Assembly: GCA_964495505.1 (NCBI GenBank)
Contig: CAZBVM010000024.1
Coordinates: 1-8,795, forward strand
Origin: JACPHB01 sp964495505
GTDB lineage: Bacteria > Patescibacteriota > Minisyncoccia > UBA10092
Length of the DNA: 8,795 bases
Direction: 5' to 3'
The translations under genes and the position numbers were made by a program. The notes under the pieces are model-generated. The model was not told where the DNA came from. It saw nothing but the letters and a program-made list of their open reading frames with translations, and searched no databases. This document shows, piece by piece, positions 4,471-8,795 of this stretch; the stretch's first letter is position 1, and the number at the start of each line of letters is the position of its first letter.

Positions 4471-6154
4471 ACTTAATCGCTTTATAAGAGTTTGGAAACA
4501 CCTTGGTTTTAAGGAAAAAGTTTGGTTTGGCATTTTTTCTATTATTATACTTTTTTCTATCTCTTTTTTGGTTGGCAGTTTTTACCAAAGCCAAACAAAA
4601 ATAGCGCCGGCTTATGGCGGCGCTTTTGTTGAAGCATTTGCTGAGTCGCCTCATAATTTTAATCCAGTTTTATCAACAAATGACGCTGATCGCGACGTAA
4701 CACGCTTAATATTTTCATCGCTTCTTAAATATAATGAGCGCGGCGAGTTAATACCTGATTTGGCTTCAAGTTACAGCGTTTCAAAAGATGGAAAAACCTA
4801 TACCGTAAAGTTGAAAGAAGGAGTTAGCTGGCACGATGGCGAGCTCTTTAGTAGTGAAGATGTTATTTTTACTATCGGAGCGATTCAGAATTCCGAATAC
4901 GCCAGTCCTTTAAGAAACAGCTGGCAAGGAGTAAAAACGGAGGCCATAGATAGAAACACCGTTATTATTACCCTTAAAACACCATACGCCGCTTTCACCC
5001 CAAATCTGGCGCTTCTTGGAGTATTGCCGAAACATATCTGGAAAACGGTAATACCGCAAAATTTCCCGTTGGCGGAATTTAACTTAAAACCGATCGGTAC
5101 CGGTCCATATAAATTCAGCAAACTTCAAAAGGACTCATTGGGCCGCATTATTTCGGTAAATTTATCAGCCAATGAAAATTATTTTGCCGGAATCCCAAAC
5201 ATAAAAAATATAATTTTAAAATTTTATCTTTCCGAAGAAGAGGCGGTGTCGGCTTTTAACCGGAAAGAGGTTGATGGTGTATTGCTTCAAACAGCTCAAA
5301 ATAAAAACCAGCTTCGAGGTATTGATAATTCACAACTTTTTTCACTGCCTTCACTGCGAATTTATGGATTATTTCTAAATACCGATAATAAATTACTGGG
5401 GGCAGATTACATAAGAAAAGCTGTAAATTACGCCATAAATCGCGAAGAAATATTAAATAAAATATTTTCGGGTGATGGTAAAGTCGCCGTTGGCCCAATT
5501 CCTCCCACGTTGCCCGGTTCAAGTCCAAACCTCGCCGGATACTCTTTTAACCCTCAAAAAACAATTGAAATTTTAGAAAAAAATAAGTGGATAAAAAACA
5601 ATGCGGGAATTTATGAAAAAAAATTAGGAAAAGACAAAGAAATAACTCTTTTAAAATTTTCTATAATTACTACGAAATCAATTCAGTTAGCCGCCACTAT
5701 GATTGGTGATTCCCTTAAAAACGTCGGTATTGAAAATGAATTAAAAATTGTATCTTTAGGAGAATTGCAGCAGAATTATTTGAAAACTAAAAATTATGAC
5801 TCTATTTTAATCGGCGAATCCTATACCAGCGCAGTTGATCCTTATGTTTTCTGGCACGGCACTGCTATCAAAGATCCGGGACTTAATCTTAGTTTATACA
5901 ACAATACAAAGGTGAACAAAATTTTGGAAGACGCGCGATTGATTTTGGATCCGACTAAAAGAGCCTCAAAACTAGAAGAATTCCAAAAGTTAGTATTAGA
6001 TAATGCGCCGGCAGTTTTCCTGTATTCCCCTAATTATATTTACGTAGTTAAAAATAACATTAAAAATATAAATCTTTCAAAACTTAGTGTTTCTTCGGCT
6101 CGCTACTCAAAAATTAGCGAATGGTATGTTGAAACGGAAAGAGTATTAAAGTGA
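4451..6154 (+). CDS. Peptide-type ABC transporter solute-binding protein, membrane anchored
   Basis: The 567-residue product belongs to solute-binding protein family 5 (SBP_bac_5; oligopeptide/nickel type). The family signature runs from about 82 to 140: RLIFSSLLKYN, GELIPDLASSY, DGKTYTVKLKEGVSWHDG, then SEDVIF. The 'AVNYAINREEILNKIFSGDG' segment in the middle and a C-terminal region ending in APAVFLYSPNYIYVV support it. One hydrophobic helix at about 24-43 follows a basic N-terminus. There is no lipobox cysteine, so it is probably an uncleaved membrane anchor facing outward. The start is TTG at 4451, the first candidate start after the in-frame TAA at 4439, and it overlaps secG by 20 bases. 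No ATG lies in the first 50 codons. No permease or ATPase genes are in the window, so the partner transporter is unknown. The substrate cannot be told from sequence. Confidence 0.9.
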   Translation: MPHSYFKLNRFIRVWKHLGFKEKVWFGIFSIIILFSISFLVGSFYQSQTKIAPAYGGAFVEAFAESPHNFNPVLSTNDADRDVTRLIFSSLLKYNERGELIPDLASSYSVSKDGKTYTVKLKEGVSWHDGELFSSEDVIFTIGAIQNSEYASPLRNSWQGVKTEAIDRNTVIITLKTPYAAFTPNLALLGVLPKHIWKTVIPQNFPLAEFNLKPIGTGPYKFSKLQKDSLGRIISVNLSANENYFAGIPNIKNIILKFYLSEEEAVSAFNRKEVDGVLLQTAQNKNQLRGIDNSQLFSLPSLRIYGLFLNTDNKLLGADYIRKAVNYAINREEILNKIFSGDGKVAVGPIPPTLPGSSPNLAGYSFNPQKTIEILEKNKWIKNNAGIYEKKLGKDKEITLLKFSIITTKSIQLAATMIGDSLKNVGIENELKIVSLGELQQNYLKTKNYDSILIGESYTSAVDPYVFWHGTAIKDPGLNLSLYNNTKVNKILEDARLILDPTKRASKLEEFQKLVLDNAPAVFLYSPNYIYVVKNNIKNINLSKLSVSSARYSKISEWYVETERVLK

Positions 6155-6160
6155 TTATTC

Positions 6161-6254
6161 GCCAAGAAAATAAAATTTAAAAATTGCTTAGCCCCATTCG
6201 CCTTCGGCGAATGGCTCGCCCCCGCCTACAATTTTAAAATTTTATTTTCTTGGC
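6161..6254. repeat. Large inverted-repeat element B (94 bp)
   Basis: Bases 6161-6186 pair with 6229-6254 over 26 positions with one mismatch. The centre is a hairpin CCATTCGCC/GGCGAATGG (6194-6202 with 6206-6214, loop TTC). Read on the minus strand, it has the same order of blocks as element A: AAATTTTAAAATTG, TAGGCGGGG, a GCC step, a CCA...TGG hairpin, then GGCTA and CAATTTT. The central hairpin and outer arms differ from A. It begins 6 bases after one stop codon and ends 12 bases before the next ATG. There is no terminator-type T-run. Confidence 0.88.
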
Positions 6255-6266
6255 TCATCGTAATCT

Positions 6267-7043
6267 ATGATAAATTTACAAAAGATATCCGGACTTCCGA
6301 TACTATTACATGAAAAAGGCCTTGAATTAGAATTTTGCGGTGATTTCCAAAATATAGAAAAATCGGAAAGAACTTTAGATGAATTAAGACCTTACCTAAA
6401 AAACCCCGACATTAAAAAACGCCTGCCTGCCGGCAGGCAGGGACCCGATCCGATTTACAAAGTTTGGCGATACACCCACTTAAAAAAAGATGATGAAAAA
6501 CTAAAAACCGCTAATTTGCGATACGACCTAACGCTTATGCCGGCCGGAACGATTGACGAAGAATTTGTCAAAACTGCCGGTCACTACCATAAACCATATC
6601 CGGAAGTTTACGAAGTGCTTGTGGGACGCGCTTATTTTTTAATTCAATCGGAGTCGGCCATGCCTACCGGCAGACAGGCAGTTTATTTGGCTGAGGCCGG
6701 CCCTGGAGAAAAATTTATAATCCCGCCTTTTTTCGGCCACAATACGATAAATATTTTTAATGAACCCCTTTTAATGGCTAACTTTGTTAGTGAAAAAGCC
6801 AAATACGACTACAAACCGTATGAAAATAATCGCGGCGCCATGTATTATTTTATAAAAAATAATGATTTGGTTGATATTGTTAAAAATCCGAATTATGAAT
6901 CGGTGCCGAAAATTAAAAAAATCCGCGTTAAAGAATATCCGGAGTTTGGCTTAACAAAAAACCGACCACTGTATAGTTTAGTCAATAATCTTGATAAATT
7001 GAGATTTCTGAATTATCCTGAAGAATTCAAATTAGAAATTTAA
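6267..7043 (+). CDS. pgi: Cupin-type glucose-6-phosphate isomerase
   Basis: The 258-residue protein matches the cupin phosphoglucose isomerase family (PF06560), which interconverts glucose 6-phosphate and fructose 6-phosphate using a bound metal. This family is unrelated to the usual large Pgi. The metal motif is visible: GHYHKPYPEVYEVL with H106, H108 and E113, then PPFFGHNTIN with H158. The preceding LRYDLTLMPAGTI segment also fits. Two short insertions are encoded by palindromic repeats: LPAGRQG (53-59), between the N-terminal region and the cupin core, and MPTGRQA (132-138), in a loop between the two metal motifs. Both look like surface loops and the frame is kept. There is no Shine-Dalgarno. 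The stop codon lies 4 bases before tRNA-Leu. A sugar-binding cupin of other specificity is less likely. Confidence 0.88.
   Translation: MINLQKISGLPILLHEKGLELEFCGDFQNIEKSERTLDELRPYLKNPDIKKRLPAGRQGPDPIYKVWRYTHLKKDDEKLKTANLRYDLTLMPAGTIDEEFVKTAGHYHKPYPEVYEVLVGRAYFLIQSESAMPTGRQAVYLAEAGPGEKFIIPPFFGHNTINIFNEPLLMANFVSEKAKYDYKPYENNRGAMYYFIKNNDLVDIVKNPNYESVPKIKKIRVKEYPEFGLTKNRPLYSLVNNLDKLRFLNYPEEFKLEI
6422..6441. repeat. Perfect 20-bp palindrome in the isomerase gene
   Basis: CCTGCCTGCC followed by its exact reverse complement GGCAGGCAGG, in frame, encoding the core of LPAGRQG (residues 53-59). A related copy occurs at 6661-6680 in the same gene. Confidence 0.8.
6661..6680. repeat. Degenerate second copy of the palindrome in the isomerase gene
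   Basis: TGCCTACCGGCAGACAGGCA aligns with the copy starting at 6427 minus a few changes: the same TGCCT, CCGGCAG and CAGG blocks, with A for G at 6666 and 6674. It encodes MPTGRQA (residues 132-138), using the same reading frame of the element as the first copy (PAGRQ versus PTGRQ). Confidence 0.7.
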
Positions 7044-7047
7044 ATCC

Positions 7048-7129
7048 GGGCAGGTGGTGAAACTGGCAAACACGTACGGTTCAGGGCCGTATGCCGCAAG
7101 GCTTGAGGGTTCAACTCCCTCCCTGCCCA
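7048..7129 (+). tRNA. trnL-CAG: tRNA-Leu (anticodon CAG)
   Basis: The acceptor stem is GGGCAGG (7048-7054) with CCTGCCC (7122-7128), and the discriminator is A at 7129. The anticodon stem is TACGG (7075-7079) with CCGTA (7087-7091), enclosing loop TTCAGGG with anticodon CAG at 7082-7084. The long variable arm GCC-GCAA-GGC (7093-7102) is the class II feature expected for leucine. The T arm is GAGGG-TTCAACT-CCCTC (7105-7121). The D arm carries TGGTGAAACTGGCAAACACG. The 3' CCA is not encoded. It reads CUG codons and probably shares a transcript with the upstream isomerase. Confidence 0.96.
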
Positions 7130-7140
7130 TAATGAGTTCC

Positions 7141-7188
7141 CGCCCATCATTTTGTGATGGGCGAGGCTCGCCCAAATAGATTTGGGCG
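7141..7188. other. Two tandem hairpins downstream of tRNA-Leu
   Basis: Hairpin 1 has arms CGCCCATCA (7141-7149) and TGATGGGCG (7155-7163) with loop TTTTG. Hairpin 2 has arms CGCCCAAA (7169-7176) and TTTGGGCG (7181-7188) with a 4-base loop. There is no T-run directly after either; the next T-rich stretch begins at 7213. They may help 3' processing or stop transcription, but this is not shown. GGCTCGCCC at 7165-7173 also occurs in large element B at 6213-6221. Confidence 0.55.
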
Positions 7189-7212
7189 GCGACTCTCCCC
7201 TCGCCCATAAAC

Positions 7213-7241
7213 TTGTTTTTATTTTTTAATAATGGTAAACT
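7213..7241 (+). promoter_or_regulatory. Possible promoter of the toxin-antitoxin pair
   Basis: The -35 is TTGTTT (7213-7218), the spacer is 17 bases and the -10 is TAAACT (7236-7241). Transcription would start near 7248, about 3 bases before the ATG, giving a leaderless or nearly leaderless mRNA. The boxes are only moderate matches in AT-rich sequence. Confidence 0.4.
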
Positions 7242-7250
7242 AAACCTAAT

Positions 7251-7481
7251 ATGACTACTGCAACTATTACCAAGGAACTGGCCAAAAATAAAGATCTGGT
7301 CACGGTGCCCCGCAACACTTACGAGGAATTTTTGGTTTGGCTAAAACAAGTTAAGTCGGCTAAGACTTTTAAACCCACAAAGACGGAATTAAAAGCGCTG
7401 GTGAGAGGACGCAAAAATTTTGCCAATGGCAATTATATAACTCTTGAAAAACTGGAAAATGAACTGGACCGTAATCATTGA
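7251..7481 (+). CDS. Antitoxin of a RelBE-like type II toxin-antitoxin pair
   Basis: The 76-residue protein lies directly before, and overlaps, a RelE-like toxin gene, the usual antitoxin-first order. The N-terminal half (TVPRNTYEEFLVWLKQVK, 18-35) could form the DNA-binding and dimerisation part, but no clear fold signature is visible. The C-terminal part (GRKNFANGNYITLEKLENELDRNH, 53-76) resembles the toxin-wrapping tail seen in many RelB/Phd-type antitoxins of bacteria (GKxxTLEEL). Its expected role is to neutralise the toxin and repress the pair. There is no Shine-Dalgarno. The family beyond 'type II antitoxin' is uncertain. Confidence 0.75.
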   Translation: MTTATITKELAKNKDLVTVPRNTYEEFLVWLKQVKSAKTFKPTKTELKALVRGRKNFANGNYITLEKLENELDRNH

Positions 7482-7716
7482 CGGATATGCTGAAAAATAT
7501 CTTAAACGTATACCTAAAAAAGACGCTAACCGCGTCAGAAAAGTGTTAAGAGAACTAACTCACAATCCCTACGCCGGGGATATTGAAAAAATTGAAGGCA
7601 ATAAAGACGTTTGGCGACGGCGTATTGGCTCATATAGAATTCTCTACGAAATTAACGAAAATAGAAAGCTTATTTACGTCTTTGATATTAAACGCCGCGC
7701 CTCAAGCACGTACTAA
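7459..7716 (+). CDS. relE: RelE-family mRNA interferase toxin
   Basis: The 85-residue product matches the RelE/ParE superfamily in length and layout: an N-terminal strand (MNWTVIIDGYAEKYLKRIP), two helices, then WRRRIGSYRILYEI (52-65) and IYVFDIKRRASSTY (72-85). The basic residues R54, R60 and R79/R80 and the C-terminal Y85 fit the RelE active-site pattern, so ribosome-dependent mRNA cleavage is more likely than ParE-type gyrase poisoning. I chose the ATG at 7459 because family members begin directly before the first strand (M-x-W-x-V). An in-frame ATG at 7444 would add five residues. The gene overlaps the antitoxin by 23 bases, consistent with coupled translation. Confidence 0.85.
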   Translation: MNWTVIIDGYAEKYLKRIPKKDANRVRKVLRELTHNPYAGDIEKIEGNKDVWRRRIGSYRILYEINENRKLIYVFDIKRRASSTY

Positions 7717-7751
7717 ATTAAAATAAAAAAAATTTTAATAATTTTTTAGAT

Positions 7752-8795
7752 ATGATAAAAACAAAAATAACGCCGCCGGAAGTTAGGTTAAAGCCGACTT
7801 TCGGGGCGCCCACCCGCCACGCTTCGCCAGGCGATGCAGGCGGGAAAGAAAAATTAAAATTAGTTCCTTTGGGGGGCCTTGAAGAAATTGGCCGGAATAT
7901 GTCGTTTTTAGAATATAAAGACGAAATTGTGATTATTGACATGGGCATTCAATTTCCGGAAGAAGAAACGCCGGGGATTGATTTTATCATTCCCAATACG
8001 ACTTATCTTGAAAAGAAAAAGAAAAATATTAAGGGACTGATTTTGACTCACGGCCACTTTGACCACGTTGGCGCCATTCCTTATTTAATAGGAAAAATCG
8101 GCAACCCGATTATTTACGCTACCGGAATGACCAAAGCCATTGTTATGAAACATCAAAATGATTTTCCTCACGCCCCCAAACTCAACATTAGCAAAGTAGG
8201 AAACGGCGATATTGTAAAGATCGGTAATTACTTCGCCGCAGAGTTTTTCGGCGTTGACCACACCATCCCCGACACCGCCGGCGTTATTTTAAAAACACCG
8301 ATTGGCAATGTTGTTCATTTTGCCGATTTCCGTATTGATTACGACGCCGACGGAAATCCCAGAGATTTAAGCGATTACCAGCGCATCGGCAAAATGGGCG
8401 TTCACACTCTCATGATTGACTCAACCAATGCCGATGAACCGGGCCGCTCGCTTTCCGAAAAAATTGTTGAAAAAAATCTGGAAGATCTTTTTAAGAGGAC
8501 GGAGGGAAGAATTATTATTACTTTATTTTCAACTCTTTTAACAAGAATTGATGAAGTATTAAAAATCGCTGACAGAATTGGGCGCAAAGTCGCTATTACC
8601 GGCCGTTCAATGAAAGAGAATATTGAGTTGGCGCAAAATTTGGGTTATATTAAGCCGGCCAAAGACCTTATTATTCCTGTTGAGGAAATTAACAGATATA
8701 AAGACAGTAAAGTTATAATATTTACCACCGGTAGTCAGGGCCAAACCAATTCCGGACTAATGAAAATCTTAACGGGAGAACATCGTTACGTTAAA
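7752..8795 (+). CDS. rnj: Ribonuclease J, 5' part (cut by the window end)
   Basis: The frame is open from ATG 7752 to the last base, giving 348 codons; about 200 more are expected. RNase J is a metallo-beta-lactamase/beta-CASP nuclease with 5'-3' exo- and endonuclease activity on RNA. Visible motifs: VPLGGLEEIGRNM (38-50), the metal site THGHFDHVGAIP with H100, H102, D104 and H105, FGVDHTIPDTAGV with H170, HFADFRID with D192, IDSTNAD, the beta-CASP segment VAITGRSMKENIELAQNLGYI, and TTGSQGQTNSGL. HFDH replaces the usual HEDH, ADF the usual GDF, and GSQGQ the usual GSQGE. The first 33 residues are an extension relative to the typical start (close to LVPLGG), and part of it is encoded by a palindrome at 7813-7844. 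No other start fits before LVPLGG. No Shine-Dalgarno is visible. Confidence 0.93.
   Translation, partial: MIKTKITPPEVRLKPTFGAPTRHASPGDAGGKEKLKLVPLGGLEEIGRNMSFLEYKDEIVIIDMGIQFPEEETPGIDFIIPNTTYLEKKKKNIKGLILTHGHFDHVGAIPYLIGKIGNPIIYATGMTKAIVMKHQNDFPHAPKLNISKVGNGDIVKIGNYFAAEFFGVDHTIPDTAGVILKTPIGNVVHFADFRIDYDADGNPRDLSDYQRIGKMGVHTLMIDSTNADEPGRSLSEKIVEKNLEDLFKRTEGRIIITLFSTLLTRIDEVLKIADRIGRKVAITGRSMKENIELAQNLGYIKPAKDLIIPVEEINRYKDSKVIIFTTGSQGQTNSGLMKILTGEHRYVK
7813..7844. repeat. Palindrome in the N-terminal extension of RNase J
   Basis: Arms CCCGCC (7813-7818) and GGCGGG (7839-7844) enclose an imperfect inner stem with GC/GC and TCGCC/GGCGA (7824-7828 with 7830-7834). It encodes residues 21-31 (TRHASPGDAGG), before the conserved nuclease domain, and keeps the frame. 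Confidence 0.6.

Noticed and set aside
5088..5106. ACCGATCGGT and ACCGGT palindromes in the binding protein gene
   Set aside because: They are short, lie in conserved coding sequence (PIGTGPY) and have no matching copy elsewhere in the window.
4255..6154. secG and the binding protein as one frameshifted fusion gene
   Set aside because: SecG is complete at family length with a normal stop, and the second protein has its own N-terminal anchor; a short overlap explains the layout.
4148..6254. The large inverted repeats as a CRISPR array or as ends of an insertion sequence
   Set aside because: There are only two copies, about 2 kb apart, each is itself a closed inverted repeat, and the genes between them are secG and a solute-binding protein rather than a transposase. 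No target-site duplication is visible.
6152..7481. TGA recoded as glycine or tryptophan, as in some CPR lineages
   Set aside because: TGA ends the binding protein and the antitoxin at the expected family lengths, and no conserved frame reads through TGA.

Overview
The window looks like chromosome from a Candidate Phyla Radiation (Patescibacteria) bacterium, most likely of the Parcubacteria type. This is inferred from the short AT-rich intergenic spaces, Lys/Ile/Asn-rich proteins, a membrane-anchored solute-binding protein encoded next to secG, a cupin-type glucose-6-phosphate isomerase, and many short GC-rich palindromes, some of them inside reading frames. TGA is used as an ordinary stop codon.

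Layout. Positions 1-2078 (minus strand) hold the groES-groEL chaperonin operon, with a consensus sigma70-type promoter at 2102-2129 and a palindromic terminator-like structure at 1-32. Positions 2317-2883 (minus) encode an unrecognised four-helix membrane protein with its own promoter, Shine-Dalgarno and terminator. Positions 3011-3670 (minus) encode a divergent ClpP-like protein. A divergent promoter region (about 3720-3800) separates it from a plus-strand run: a small four-helix membrane protein of the PF04020 'phage holin family' type, secG, a peptide-type solute-binding protein, a cupin glucose-6-phosphate isomerase, tRNA-Leu(CAG), a RelBE-like toxin-antitoxin pair, and the first 348 codons of ribonuclease J, cut by the window end.

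The genes are mostly housekeeping: protein folding (GroEL/ES), proteolysis (ClpP-like), secretion (SecG), solute binding, sugar phosphate metabolism and RNA turnover (RNase J). I see no defence island, prophage, CRISPR array or transposase.

The unusual content is a dense set of palindromic elements. Two large imperfect inverted repeats of about 95 bp (4148-4245 and 6161-6254) share an inner sequence, lie in opposite orientations, carry different central hairpins, and have outer arms that differ between copies yet pair almost perfectly within each copy. Each nearly fills the gap between two co-directional genes. Three smaller palindrome groups also occur: CCCGCA-N2-TGCGGG (near 1-32, inside groEL, and as the core of the first large repeat); GAAGCYTTGGCGAA (between groES and groEL, and inside the ClpP-like gene); and CCTGCCTGCC/GGCAGGCAGG (twice in frame inside the isomerase gene). 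A further palindrome lies in the N-terminal extension of RNase J. Together these resemble the in-frame palindromic elements known from Rickettsia, and are the best candidate here for something poorly described.
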